DNA of 64,000 nucleotides from Reyranella sp. CPCC 100927 (GCF_007859315.1 NZ_VOHA01000002.1:682001-746000), one strand, 5' to 3'; positions 16,530-26,149 are shown, counted from the first letter of the stretch. The notes: generated by a model from the letters alone, not told the origin. Numbers and translations: made by a program.

Positions 16530-17942
16530 GTGCGCTGGGGCCAGGCGTTGTCGACCGATCTGAGCATTGTCGAGCGGTTGGCTCCCGATCAGGCGGCGCT
16601 GAAGGCCGCGGCCGGCACCGCCAAGCCCACGAAATGGCCATTGCTCGCGCGCAGTGCCGACGGCGCGCTGGTCTGGGGCGAGTGCCAAGGGTCCGGCGCC
16701 AATCCCTACCGGGTGATGGTCGACACGCAGGATCTCGGCAACAAATGCACCTGCCCGTCGCGCAAGTTCCCCTGCAAGCACGTGCTGGCGCTGATGCTGC
16801 TGACGAACACGAGCAGCGGCGCATCGTTCGACACTGCCGAACCGCCGCCGTGGGTGATCGAGTGGCTGGGCCGCCGGCGCAAGCCCGGCAGCAGCACGCG
16901 AGCAGCAACGGCGGCGCCCGTCGGCGAGAAGAACCTGAGCGCCGCGCTCGCCGAAGAGCTGCCCGCGGCGGAAGACCCGGCCGCTGCCCAGCGCCGGATC
17001 GCCGCCGCGCAAAAGCGCGCCGCCGACACGCGCGGCCTCGTCCTCGACGGCCTGGAAGAACTGGAGCAATGGCTGGCTGATCAACTGCGGCTTGGCCTGG
17101 CGAGCTTTCTCGGTGATCCGATCGCGCGCTGCCGGCGCATCGCGGCACGCCTGGTCGACGCCAAGGCGGCGGCACTGGCCGGCCGGATCGACGAGACGCC
17201 GGCGCGCCTGCTGGCACTGGCCACCGAAGAGCGGCCGCACGCGGCCGTGGCCGAGCTCGGGCGCTTGTTGCTGCTGGCGCGCGCTTTCCGCGCCGATCCC
17301 GGCGATGCCGAACTGAAGCGCCTGATCATCGGCGCTGAAAACCGTGACGAGCTTCTGGCCAATCCCGCGGCGCTGCGCGCCACCGGCCTGTGGGAGGTCG
17401 CAGGCGAACACGTCTTCACACGCCGCGATGGGCTGATCGCGCAGGAGACATGGCTGCTTGGTCTCGCCGACGCCGGACCGCGATTTGCCCTGCTGCTCGA
17501 TTTCTTTCCCGCCGGCACCGGCCGCCGCGCCGCCAGTTTCGCCGCCGGTGACCAGTTCGAGGCGACGCTGGTGTTCTTCCCGGCCAGGGTGCCCGGACGC
17601 GCCATCATCGACCAGCGCCAGGGGGCAGGCGCGCGACCGCGGGCGCCATGGCCGGCGCTCGCGCCCGCCGATCCCCTGGACCAGTACGCCGCTGCACTCG
17701 CGGCAGCGCCGTGGACGCTCGATCATCCGATCCTCTTGCCGCCGGGCCGGTTGGCCGCCGACTCCCAGGGACGAGCCTGGTGGCGCGACGACCGCGAGAC
17801 CGCCGCCCTGCCGCTGGTGGGAACGCCGTCCGACATCGCGCGCGGCGCGCATCTGGATGCGGCCGTCGCGATCTGGACCGGCACGCAGGCGCGCCTGCTG
17901 TCGGCCGAAACACCGTGGGGGTGCATTGATGGCGGCGCGTGA
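16530..17942 (+). CDS. SWIM zinc finger protein, first gene of MoxR/VWA operon
   Basis: A 470-aa protein with a SWIM zinc-binding motif near the N-terminus: C73, C75, C82 and H84 (CTCPSRKFPCKH), preceded by WPLLARSADGALVWGECQGS. The rest is Ala-rich and helical with no recognised catalytic motif. SWIM domains bind DNA or protein. The GTG at 16530 has a weak ribosome site and a TTG at 16548 is an alternative. It overlaps the DUF5691 gene by 14 bp. In this cluster type (compare E. coli yehQ with yehL, yehM, yehP) the role is unknown. Confidence 0.85.
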   Translation: MRWGQALSTDLSIVERLAPDQAALKAAAGTAKPTKWPLLARSADGALVWGECQGSGANPYRVMVDTQDLGNKCTCPSRKFPCKHVLALMLLTNTSSGASFDTAEPPPWVIEWLGRRRKPGSSTRAATAAPVGEKNLSAALAEELPAAEDPAAAQRRIAAAQKRAADTRGLVLDGLEELEQWLADQLRLGLASFLGDPIARCRRIAARLVDAKAAALAGRIDETPARLLALATEERPHAAVAELGRLLLLARAFRADPGDAELKRLIIGAENRDELLANPAALRATGLWEVAGEHVFTRRDGLIAQETWLLGLADAGPRFALLLDFFPAGTGRRAASFAAGDQFEATLVFFPARVPGRAIIDQRQGAGARPRAPWPALAPADPLDQYAAALAAAPWTLDHPILLPPGRLAADSQGRAWWRDDRETAALPLVGTPSDIARGAHLDAAVAIWTGTQARLLSAETPWGCIDGGA

Positions 17943-19398
17943 CGACATCGATACCACCGACGCGATCGAGGCGATGACCGCGCGCTGGCTGATGGGTTCG
18001 CCGGCGCTCGAGGTTTCACCACCGGCATGGCGTGATGCGATGTCGGGCGTCGCATCACCGGACCAGGAACTGCAGCTTTTCGCGCTCGCCGGCCAGTTCG
18101 CGCAACGGGCGTTGCGCCCGGTGCCACCATCCGGTCTGGCCGTGACGGCACCGCTGCCGGCGCTGGCGCTGCCGACACTCGATGATGCGCTGCGCCCGAT
18201 CTTTCGGCGCCTTGTCGCCGGCGCCGCCAAGGATCGCGCATCGCAACGCCAGCTCGTGAACCTGATGGCCCATCGCGGCGTCGTGCCTCATCCGGCCGAC
18301 TGGCTGCCCGAGGCCAACGACGATGACCTGCCGGCCGTCTACACCCCCTGGGTCGCGTGGGCCGAACACCGCAAAGGCACGCTGTTGGACACGGCATCGG
18401 TGCACGACCTGACAGCGGAGAGCTGGGATGATGTCCCGCCGGCGATGCGGCGCGCGCGTCTCGATGCCTTGCGGCGAGCCGACCCGGCCGCTGCGCGGGC
18501 GCTGATCGAGCTCAAGGCACCTCTGGTGCCGGCAGAGGAGCGGGTGCGCCTGGTCGAGTGCCTGGCGCCTGGTCTGAGCGACGCTGACGCGCCGTGGCTC
18601 GAGAGCCTGCTGAGGGATCGGTCGACCAAAGTGAAGGCGGCGGCCCAGCACTTGCTGGGCCGCCTGTCGCGCAGCGCGGCGTCGGACGAGGCTGCCGAGC
18701 TGGCGGCGTTTCTCGAGACCTCGAAGAAAGGGCTGATCCGCCGCCAGTTCGTGGTGTCGCCGCTCGCGCTCAAGACCGCTGCACAGCAGACTCGGCGTCA
18801 GGCCTTGTTCGACACGGTCGGCTTCTCCGCTCTGGCAGCAGCGCTGGCCATCGATGCCGCGACGCTGGCGCAGGCCTGGGCGTTCGGTACCGATCCCCTG
18901 GCCGATCTGCGGTTCGTGATCATGGCGGCACAATCCGCGCCCGACTCGATCATCGATGCGCTGATCGACCGTCTGGTCGACGCGGCAGCCGACCATCGCG
19001 CGCTCATCGAGCGGCTGGCGCCGCGGCTCGAACCCACGGCACGCAGGACACTGGTGGAGATCCTGCTGGGGCGCACCGACATCGCCTTCGCGGCGGCGCT
19101 CGCCATCGGCGGCCCGGGCCTGGATGTCGATGACACACGGCTGCTGCTGGGCGGACCCGCCGGTGCGGCGCGCCAGGCATTGCTGGTGGCCGATGCCACC
19201 GACGCGGAAGCAACACCGAACGGCTTGCCGCCGTACATGGTGGCGATCGAAATCTTCGCGCTGGGCCTGTTGGCGGGTCCTGCCGCCGCCGCCGCGTTGC
19301 TGCAGCGGGCGGGCGATGGCGCCAGCCTGCGGCTGGCCGATCCACGACTGGACATGCTGCGCCTCAACGCCGCGCTTTCATCGAAGGGACAGTCATGA
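17929..19398 (+). CDS. DUF5691 family protein
   Basis: A 489-aa soluble helical protein recognised by its position between SWIM and MoxR genes and by its length, repeat-rich helices and WLPEANDDDLPAVYTPW stretch. HEAT-like helical repeats are suggested by DAPWLESLLRDRSTKVKAAA and following helices. No catalytic motif is visible. The ATG at 17929 lies within the end of the SWIM gene, and the stop overlaps the ATPase start (ATGA). It probably serves as a scaffold for the ATPase complex (inference). Confidence 0.75.
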   Translation: MAARDDIDTTDAIEAMTARWLMGSPALEVSPPAWRDAMSGVASPDQELQLFALAGQFAQRALRPVPPSGLAVTAPLPALALPTLDDALRPIFRRLVAGAAKDRASQRQLVNLMAHRGVVPHPADWLPEANDDDLPAVYTPWVAWAEHRKGTLLDTASVHDLTAESWDDVPPAMRRARLDALRRADPAAARALIELKAPLVPAEERVRLVECLAPGLSDADAPWLESLLRDRSTKVKAAAQHLLGRLSRSAASDEAAELAAFLETSKKGLIRRQFVVSPLALKTAAQQTRRQALFDTVGFSALAAALAIDAATLAQAWAFGTDPLADLRFVIMAAQSAPDSIIDALIDRLVDAAADHRALIERLAPRLEPTARRTLVEILLGRTDIAFAAALAIGGPGLDVDDTRLLLGGPAGAARQALLVADATDAEATPNGLPPYMVAIEIFALGLLAGPAAAAALLQRAGDGASLRLADPRLDMLRLNAALSSKGQS

Positions 19399-20474
19399 CC
19401 GAGCATCTGAGACTGCCGGCGGAACTCACCTATAAGGCCGAGCTCGACGCCCTGAAGGCGGGCGACGATGGCCAGCGGCCGCATGGCTGGGTGCTCTCGC
19501 CACGCGCCGCCGTCACCTACATCCTGGGCGGCACGGCGCGCGACGGCACCGTCATTTCACCGAAATATGTCGGCAACCGGCGCCTGATCGAGACCGCCGT
19601 CGCGACGCTGGCCACCGATCGCGCCTTGCTGCTGCTGGGCGTTCCCGGCACCGCGAAATCCTGGGTCTCCGAGCATCTCGCGGCGGCGATCGCGGGAACG
19701 TCGACACTGCTGATCCAATGCACGGCCGGCACCGACGAGAACCAGATCCGCTACGGCTGGAACTACGCCCAGCTGCTCGCGAAAGGCCCCAGCCGCGAGG
19801 CGCTGGTGCCCACACCGCTGCTGCGCGCCATGGAGACCGGCAAGCTGTGCCGTCTCGAGGAACTGACGCGCATGGGCAGCGACGTGCAGGACACGCTGAT
19901 CACGGTGCTGTCGGAAAAGATGCTGCCCATCCCGGAGCTCAACGAGATCACCTATGCCGAACGCGGCTTCAACGTCATCGCCACTGCCAACAACCGCGAC
20001 AAAGGCGTGAACGAACTGTCATCCGCACTGAAGCGGCGCTTCAATGTGGTCGTCCTGCCGTTGCCGTCCGACATGGACGAGGAGATCGCCATCGTCGTCA
20101 GGCGCGTGGGCGAGATGGCGCGGGCGCTGGATCTGCCGGCGCCGCGCAACGTCGCCGACGAGGTCAAGCGCGTGGTGGCGATCTTCCGCGAGCTGCGCTC
20201 GGGCGCCACGCTCGACGGCAAGACCGCACTCAAGACGCCGACCGGCAGCCTGTCGACCGCCGAAGCCATCGCGGTGATGATCGGCGGCCTGAGCCACGCG
20301 GCCTTCTTCAACGATGGCGACCTGGCGCCGGAAAGCCTGTCGCACAGTCTGCTCGGTGCGATCGTGAAGGACCCGGTGCAGGACCAGGCCGTGCTCGGCG
20401 AATACCTCGAAACCGTGCTGAAGAAGCGCAGCGACTTCAGCCGCTACTACGCCGCGCTGACCGACGCGCTGTAG
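19395..20474 (+). CDS. MoxR-type AAA+ ATPase
   Basis: A 359-aa AAA+ ATPase. Walker A is GVPGTAKS (residues 82-89), the MoxR variant with Ala before Lys. The Walker B region is LCRLEELTRM (151-160), and sensor 1 is in VIATANNRDKG. An Arg-finger-like stretch SSALKRRFNVVVLPLP follows. MoxR proteins work as chaperones with VWA partners in metal-cofactor insertion or complex assembly, and the VWA partner is encoded two genes downstream. It resembles E. coli YehL. Coupled to its upstream neighbour by an ATGA overlap. Confidence 0.92.
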   Translation: MTEHLRLPAELTYKAELDALKAGDDGQRPHGWVLSPRAAVTYILGGTARDGTVISPKYVGNRRLIETAVATLATDRALLLLGVPGTAKSWVSEHLAAAIAGTSTLLIQCTAGTDENQIRYGWNYAQLLAKGPSREALVPTPLLRAMETGKLCRLEELTRMGSDVQDTLITVLSEKMLPIPELNEITYAERGFNVIATANNRDKGVNELSSALKRRFNVVVLPLPSDMDEEIAIVVRRVGEMARALDLPAPRNVADEVKRVVAIFRELRSGATLDGKTALKTPTGSLSTAEAIAVMIGGLSHAAFFNDGDLAPESLSHSLLGAIVKDPVQDQAVLGEYLETVLKKRSDFSRYYAALTDAL

Positions 20475-20476
20475 TG

Positions 20477-22714
20477 ATGGCCGGCACGCCCTCCATCTTC
20501 GGCGTCCGCCATCACGGGCCGGGCTCGGCGCGGCGCCTGGTGGAGGCGCTCGATCGGCTGCAGCCGCAGTGCGTGCTGATCGAGGGACCGTCTGACGTCT
20601 CCGACCTGATCCCGTTGCTGGCCCATCCCGAGATGGTGCCGCCGGTGGCACTGCTGACCTACGCCGCGGACGAGCCGGCGCGGGCGCTGTTCTTCCCCTT
20701 CGCCGAATACTCGCCCGAGTACCAGGCGGCGTTGTGGGCCGTGCGGCGGCGCATCCCCGTGCGGTTCATCGACCTGCCGGCCGCCGAGCGACTGGCGCCC
20801 ACGGCGGCACCCGCAGACACAGCGGACTCTCCAGCGCCGGACGGACCAGCAGACAAGAACCGTCTGGCCCTGGATCCCATCGGCGCCCTGGCCGCGGCCG
20901 CAGGTTACGACGATGGCGAATCCTGGTGGCGCGACGTGATCGAGGAGAATCCCGAGCCCGGGCCCGTGTTCGACGCCGTCGCCGAAGCGATGACGGCGCT
21001 GCGGGCCGAGGCCGGTGCGCTCGATACCGACGAAGCAGCGCGCGAGGCGCATATGCGTCTGGAGCTGGCGCGCGCCCTCAAGGAAACCGAGGGACCGGTT
21101 GCCGTGGTGTGCGGTGCCTGGCATGCGCCGGCACTGGTGGAGAAGCACGCGCTGAAGGACGATCGGGCGCTGCTGAAAGACCGCCCGAAGGTCAAGATCA
21201 AGGCCACGGTCGCGCCGTGGACGACACCGCGCCTGGCGCGCGCCAGCGGCTACGGTGCCGGCGTCCCGTCGCCCGGCTGGTGTGCGCATCTCTGGCACAG
21301 CCATCAGCGTACCGATGGCAATGCCCGGTGGCTGGCGCGCACCGCCGGTCTCTTGCGGGCGCGCGGTCACCTGGCGTCGACGGCATCGCTGATCGAGGCC
21401 GAGCGCCTGGCGCATACGTTGGCGGCACTGCGCGCGCGTCCCGCCGTCGGCTTCGAAGAACTGCGCGATGCGGTGATCGCCTGCCTATGCCATGGCGAAC
21501 GCCTGGTGTGGGATGACATCGCGCGCGAGCTGCTGGTCGGCACCGGCGTCGGCGCGATTCCCCGCGAGACGCCGCTGGCGCCGCTGCTGGAAGATCTCCA
21601 GCGCCAACAGAAGGCCACGCGCCTGAAAGCCGAGGCGCTCGACCGCGAGCTGGCGCTGGACCTGCGCACCGAGGCCGGCCTGATGCGCTCGACATTGCTG
21701 CACCGGCTGGTCGCGCTCGACGTGCCCTGGGGCCGGCTCGATGACGCCGGCCGCAGCCGCGGCACCTTCCGCGAGCGCTGGGTTCTGCGCTGGGAACCGG
21801 AGTATGCGGTCCGCCTGGTCGAGAACCTCGTGTTCGGTGCCACGATCGAGCAAGCCGCCAGCGGCCGCTTGCGCGCCCAGATGCGCGAGGCTGTCGATCT
21901 CTCCGCGTTGGCGAGCCTGGTGCGCCAGGCGCTCACCGCCCGCCTGGACGAGGCCACGCGCGATGGCCTTGGCCGGCTCGACAGCGCCGCCGCCCGCACC
22001 AGCGATTGCCTGCAGCTGCTGAACACGCTGGCGCCGCTGGCCGATGCCGTGCGCTACGGCGAGGCGCGCACCATTGCCGCCGACAGCCTGTTCGACCTGC
22101 TGCGCCGGCTCGCCGTGCAAGGCGCGCTCGCCCTGCCCTACGCGGCGCGCAACCTCGACGCCGCCGCCGCGACGGCATTGCGACAGGCCATGCTGGCGGC
22201 GCACCAGGCCATGGCCCTGGCCGAACTGACGGCGGCGGACCGCGCACCCTGGTGGGACGCCCTGGCGGAGATCGTCGAGACGGCGTCAAGCGATCGCCTT
22301 GTCGCCGGCAGCGCTGCACGGCTGCTGTTCGAAGGCGAGCGGCTGAGTGCCGAGGATTGCGTCCGCCTGCTCGGGCGCATGCTGTCGCCCGGCGTGCCCA
22401 TCGCCGAAGCGGCCGGCTTCTTCGAGGGCTTCTTCACCGGCATCGGCCAGCGCCTGCTGCACGACACCGGCTTGCGCGACGCCGTCGATGCCTGGTTGCG
22501 CGGCCTGGAGGAGCCGGATTTCGTGGCGCACCTGCCGATCTTCCGCCGCGTGTTCGCCACGCTGGATCGCAGCGAACGCCGCCGCCTGATGGATGCCCTG
22601 TTCACCGACAGGCGCGCCGAGGCTCGCAGCAGGCTCGCACCACACGCAGCCGATGCCTGGCCCAGCCACATGGCGCGACTGCTGGATCTTCTCGCGCGCG
22701 GAGCGCCGCGATGA
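20477..22714 (+). CDS. DUF5682 family protein with TraB/ChaN-like N-terminal motifs
   Basis: A large 745-aa protein of the DUF5682 family (compare E. coli YehM). The N-terminus has IFGVRHHGPGSARRLVEALD (G9, R11, H12, H13) followed by VLIEGPSD (E36), and near residue 213 VVCGAWHAPAL (G213, H216). This G-x-x-H / E / G-x-x-H pattern resembles TraB/ChaN/EreA-type hydrolase folds (my inference). The long C-terminal half is helical. The ATG at 20477 follows the ATPase stop by two bases, and the stop overlaps the VWA gene (ATGA). Confidence 0.82.
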   Translation: MAGTPSIFGVRHHGPGSARRLVEALDRLQPQCVLIEGPSDVSDLIPLLAHPEMVPPVALLTYAADEPARALFFPFAEYSPEYQAALWAVRRRIPVRFIDLPAAERLAPTAAPADTADSPAPDGPADKNRLALDPIGALAAAAGYDDGESWWRDVIEENPEPGPVFDAVAEAMTALRAEAGALDTDEAAREAHMRLELARALKETEGPVAVVCGAWHAPALVEKHALKDDRALLKDRPKVKIKATVAPWTTPRLARASGYGAGVPSPGWCAHLWHSHQRTDGNARWLARTAGLLRARGHLASTASLIEAERLAHTLAALRARPAVGFEELRDAVIACLCHGERLVWDDIARELLVGTGVGAIPRETPLAPLLEDLQRQQKATRLKAEALDRELALDLRTEAGLMRSTLLHRLVALDVPWGRLDDAGRSRGTFRERWVLRWEPEYAVRLVENLVFGATIEQAASGRLRAQMREAVDLSALASLVRQALTARLDEATRDGLGRLDSAAARTSDCLQLLNTLAPLADAVRYGEARTIAADSLFDLLRRLAVQGALALPYAARNLDAAAATALRQAMLAAHQAMALAELTAADRAPWWDALAEIVETASSDRLVAGSAARLLFEGERLSAEDCVRLLGRMLSPGVPIAEAAGFFEGFFTGIGQRLLHDTGLRDAVDAWLRGLEEPDFVAHLPIFRRVFATLDRSERRRLMDALFTDRRAEARSRLAPHAADAWPSHMARLLDLLARGAPR

Positions 22715-23889
22715 GCCACGACACCGAACAGCGCCGACGCTGGACGTTGGCACTGGGCACCGACGATGAAGCAGGCTCACTGTCAGACTCCGATCAACGG
22801 CTGTCGGCGGCACTGTCGGCGCTCTATGGCGCCGGCGATGACGAGCCGAAGAAGAAGGGCAGCCTCTCCGGATCGGCGCCGCGGGTGGCACGCTGGCTGG
22901 GCGACATCCGCGAATTCTTTCCGTCGTCCGTCGTCCAGCTGGTCCAGAAAGATGCGTTCGAGCGCCTGGGCCTGCGGCAGATGCTGATGCAGCCCGAGTT
23001 CCTCGCCGCCGTCGAGGCCGACGTGAACCTGGTCGCCGACCTCGTCAGCCTGCGCGCCGTGATGCCGGAGAAGACCAAGGCCATCGCGCGCGAGGTGGTC
23101 GCCAAGGTGGTGCGCGATCTGATGGCACGGCTGGAGGCACGCACCGCCGAGGCGTTGCGCGGCGCCGTCGACCGCGCCCAGCGCACGTTCCGTCCCCGCC
23201 CGGCCGACATCGACTGGCGGCGCACGATCGTGGCCAACCTGCGCCACTACCAGCCCGATCACAGGACCGTCGTTCCCGAGCGCCTCGTCGGCTTCAAGCG
23301 CCGGCAACGCCGGCTGGTCGATCTCGACGAGGTGGTGCTGTGCGTCGACCAGTCGGGATCGATGGCCACGTCGGTGGTCTACGCCTCGATCTTCGCCGCC
23401 GTGATGGCATCGCTGCCGGTCGTGGCCACCAGGCTGGTGTGTTTCGATACGGCCGTGCTCGATCTCACCGACGATCTCGCCGATCCGGTGGACGTGCTGT
23501 TCGGCGTGCAGCTCGGCGGCGGCACCGACATCAACCAGGCCATCGCCTACTGCGAATCGCGGATCGAGCGCCCGGGCAAGACCCACCTGATCCTGATCAG
23601 CGACCTCTACGAGGGCGGCAATGCCGACGAGCTCGTCGCTCGCCTGGGCCGGCTGGTGGGGGCCGGCGTCAACCTGATCGCGCTGCTGGCGCTGACCGAC
23701 CAGGGTGCGCCATCCTATGATGCCACCATGGGTGCTCGCGTTGCGGCGCTGGGCGCACCCGTGTTCGCCTGCACGCCCGATCAATTCCCCGGCCTGATGG
23801 CAGCCGCGTTGCGGCGGGAAGACATGAACACCTGGGCCAGCGCCGAAGACATCAAGCTGGTCCGCGGCGAAACGACCGCAACAGGTTGA
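22711..23889 (+). CDS. VWA domain protein, partner of MoxR ATPase
   Basis: A 392-aa protein whose C-terminal half is a von Willebrand factor A domain with a complete MIDAS: D213-x-S215-x-S217 (VDQSGSM), then a Thr in GGGTDINQA and an Asp in LILISDLYEGG. The N-terminal half is helical and charged. It matches E. coli YehP in context. VWA proteins paired with MoxR ATPases bind a metal-coordinated client and recruit the ATPase. It is the last gene of the five-gene operon; a 124-bp gap follows. Confidence 0.9.
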   Translation: MSHDTEQRRRWTLALGTDDEAGSLSDSDQRLSAALSALYGAGDDEPKKKGSLSGSAPRVARWLGDIREFFPSSVVQLVQKDAFERLGLRQMLMQPEFLAAVEADVNLVADLVSLRAVMPEKTKAIAREVVAKVVRDLMARLEARTAEALRGAVDRAQRTFRPRPADIDWRRTIVANLRHYQPDHRTVVPERLVGFKRRQRRLVDLDEVVLCVDQSGSMATSVVYASIFAAVMASLPVVATRLVCFDTAVLDLTDDLADPVDVLFGVQLGGGTDINQAIAYCESRIERPGKTHLILISDLYEGGNADELVARLGRLVGAGVNLIALLALTDQGAPSYDATMGARVAALGAPVFACTPDQFPGLMAAALRREDMNTWASAEDIKLVRGETTATG

Positions 23890-24013
23890 CGGTGGACCAT
23901 CCGCCCACGCCAAGGATCACTGTTTGGTGATGCAGGGCCACTGTCAGCGGCCCGTCAATCGTCCGACCCATGTCCGGTTGGTAGGTGCCATGCACCTTTC
24001 AACGGAGCCTCAC

Positions 24014-24298
24014 ATGATCGTATCGCGTTTGCTGGTCGCCAGCCTCCTGACCATCGGCCTGACCACCATGGCTCACGCCGACAACGCCAACAAATCAACG
24101 GCCGACCCGGCACGCTGTGACAAGCTGGCCGCCTACTATGACGACCATGGCGGCGCGGTGGGTCGTCGCTACGAGCCACAGGGTCAGCTCAACCGCACCT
24201 TGGGAGAAGAGGCGTGCCACGCAGGTCGTTTCACCGAGGGCGTCGCGCTGCTCGAGCAGGCGATCCGCGAGAACGGCTTCAATCCACCGACCGACTGA
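24014..24298 (+). CDS. Small secreted protein of unknown function
   Basis: A 94-aa protein with a clear Sec signal peptide (IVSRLLVASLLTIGLTTMAH, cleavage after AHA). The mature part of about 70 aa has two Cys residues (ARCDKLAAYYDDHGG and GEEACHAGRFTEGVALLEQA), which could form a disulfide, and a TPR-like helix at the end. GGAG precedes the ATG at 24014; an ATG 24 bases earlier is possible. I do not recognise the family. A strong hairpin terminator follows. Confidence 0.65.
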   Translation: MIVSRLLVASLLTIGLTTMAHADNANKSTADPARCDKLAAYYDDHGGAVGRRYEPQGQLNRTLGEEACHAGRFTEGVALLEQAIRENGFNPPTD

Positions 24299-24312
24299 TC
24301 GTGCGCAAGAAC

Positions 24313-24347
24313 GAAGGGCCCGGTCATAAGCGATGACCGAGCCCTTC
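24313..24347. terminator. Bidirectional hairpin terminator
   Basis: A stem of 15 bp with one mismatch: GAAGGGCCCGGTCAT, loop AAGCG, ATGACCGAGCCCTTC. It lies between the convergent secreted-protein and amidase genes. No long T-run follows on either strand, so efficiency is uncertain. Confidence 0.65.
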
Positions 24348-24362
24348 GCATGCGGGCGCGCG

Positions 24363-25610
24363 TTACCCCAGCGTCTCTTCAACCCAGGCGGCGGCGTCGA
24401 GCAGATCGTCGTCCGCGCCGCGCGCCGCCACCAGCTGCACCGACAGCGGCAGGCCGTTCGGGCCCTGGCGATACGGCAGCGCCACGCACGGAACGCCCAG
24501 CAGGGTCCACGGACGGTTGAACATCGGATCGCCAGTGGCAGCCAGGCCTTCGGGCGCCTCGCCGGGTGCGGCAAGCGTGATCCAGACGTCGCCCGGCGGC
24601 AGCAATTCGGCGATCTCGGCGCGCAGGGCATCGGCCTTGGCACGTGCCGCCTGCTCGACCTCGGGCGTCGTCTTCTGGCCCTGCTCGATCTGATCGCGGA
24701 TCGCGGCGCTGAGCTTGTCGCCATGATCGCGCAGTTCGCTCGCGAACTGTCGGCCCATCTCGGCAAACATGATGGTGATCTGGGTGGCGACGATGTCGGC
24801 CCACGATGCCGGCACCGGCGCCTCGTCGGTGGCGGCGCCGGCGTCGCCCACCATGCGCAACGCGCGCTCCACGGCACGGCGCCCTTCCGGTGTCGCCTGC
24901 TCCCACATCGGGGTCCGGAACAAGCGGATACGCGCCGGCTGGCGTGCGGTGATCGTGGCGCGCGCGCCCGGCGCCAGCACGGCGCGGACCGGCGCGATGT
25001 CGGAGACCCGGCGCGTGAACAGCCCGAGCGTATCGAGCGACGGCGCCAGCGGATGCACGCCGGCAAGATCGGTCCAGCCGTACGTGCCCTTGTAGCCGAC
25101 GACGCCGCAATAGGCGGCCGGCCGGATCACCGACCCGGCCGTCTGCGTGCCCAGCGCCACCGGCACCATGCCGTCGGCGACGGCGGCGGCGGACCCGCTG
25201 GACGAACCGCCCGGCGTATGTGCCGGGTTATGCGGATTGTGCGTCTTGCCGGGGTGGGCCGAGGCGAACTCGGTGGTGACGGTCTTGCCCAGCACCAGCG
25301 CGCCGGCCTGCTTCAGCGCCACGACGCAGGCGGCATCGTCCTTGGGGCGATGACCGGCGAAGATGGGCGAGCCGTAGGCGGTCGGAAACGCCGCCGTGTC
25401 GATGATGTCCTTCACGCCGACCGGCAGGCCCGTCAGCGGCCCGGCGACCGGTGCCGAGTCCATCGCGGCGCGCACGTCGACCACCTCCCAGGCGGCGACG
25501 GAGGCCTCACGCTCGGCAATGCGCGCCTTGCACGCATTCAGCACCATCGCGGCGCCGGTGCTGCCCATCTGCAGCGCGCCGGTGACGGTCGGACAAAACG
25601 GCGCGGCCAT
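24363..25610 (-). CDS. Amidase (amidase signature family)
   Basis: A 415-aa amidase-signature enzyme that hydrolyses carboxamides. The Ser-cisSer-Lys triad is visible: Lys in LTGLPVGVKDIID, the glycine/serine loop THTPGGSSSGSAAAV (written here as AHTPGGSSSGS), and the nucleophilic Ser in TQTAGSVIRPAAYCGV. GGGAG precedes the ATG at 25610. The substrate is unknown; a second amidase-signature gene lies 0.7 kb away on the other strand. Confidence 0.9.
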   Translation of the reverse strand: MAAPFCPTVTGALQMGSTGAAMVLNACKARIAEREASVAAWEVVDVRAAMDSAPVAGPLTGLPVGVKDIIDTAAFPTAYGSPIFAGHRPKDDAACVVALKQAGALVLGKTVTTEFASAHPGKTHNPHNPAHTPGGSSSGSAAAVADGMVPVALGTQTAGSVIRPAAYCGVVGYKGTYGWTDLAGVHPLAPSLDTLGLFTRRVSDIAPVRAVLAPGARATITARQPARIRLFRTPMWEQATPEGRRAVERALRMVGDAGAATDEAPVPASWADIVATQITIMFAEMGRQFASELRDHGDKLSAAIRDQIEQGQKTTPEVEQAARAKADALRAEIAELLPPGDVWITLAAPGEAPEGLAATGDPMFNRPWTLLGVPCVALPYRQGPNGLPLSVQLVAARGADDDLLDAAAWVEETLG

Positions 25611-25664
25611 GATGTTCTCCCTCTCGTTCGAGCGGCGCAGCATTGCGCAAAGCGCCGGCACAGA

Positions 25665-26084
25665 TCAACCGCGCGATTGAGTCCTCTTGAATGCCCGCGT
25701 CGCGCCCCAGGCCAGCGCCAGCCAGCCGGCGATCAGCACCGTGCCGCCGATGGGTGCCACGGCACCCATCCACCGCGGTCCGCCGAAGGCAAGCGCATAG
25801 AGCGCGCCACAAAAGACGATCGTGCCAATCGCGAACAGCAGGCTGGCGACCACCAGCCAGGCCGCCTCGGCCGGCGGATGCTCTCGCCGCGCGATGTGGT
25901 CGAGAACGAGCGCCGCGATCATCGCCAGTACATGCCAGAACTGATAACGCACGGCGGTTTCCACCAGCACCACGGCACGGGCGCCATGAGCGGCCTCCAG
26001 GCCGTGCGCGGCCCAGGCACCCAGCGCCACGGCCGCCGCCCCCAGAATGCCGGCCAGCGCCAGCAGCACAGCGGTTCGCGTCAT
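25665..26084 (-). CDS. DUF423 family inner-membrane protein
   Basis: A 139-aa protein with four hydrophobic helices, for example VLLALAGILGAAAVALGAWA at the N-terminus and AVAPIGGTVLIAGWLALAWG near the C-terminus. The motif AAHGLEA and VRYQFWHVLAMIAALVL are typical of DUF423 (E. coli YgdD type). Function unknown. It lies 54 bp upstream of the amidase on the same strand and may be cotranscribed. Confidence 0.88.
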   Translation of the reverse strand: MTRTAVLLALAGILGAAAVALGAWAAHGLEAAHGARAVVLVETAVRYQFWHVLAMIAALVLDHIARREHPPAEAAWLVVASLLFAIGTIVFCGALYALAFGGPRWMGAVAPIGGTVLIAGWLALAWGATRAFKRTQSRG

Positions 26085-26149
26085 GGCGCCTGCCTCGACA
26101 ACATGCCTGCCGCCGCGCCATCATGATCGTGACGCATCGGACATCACCC

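Noticed and set aside
19718-20476. An upstream extension of the DUF5682 gene
   Set aside because: It overlaps the MoxR ATPase gene in another frame; the ATG at 20477 fits the operon layout.
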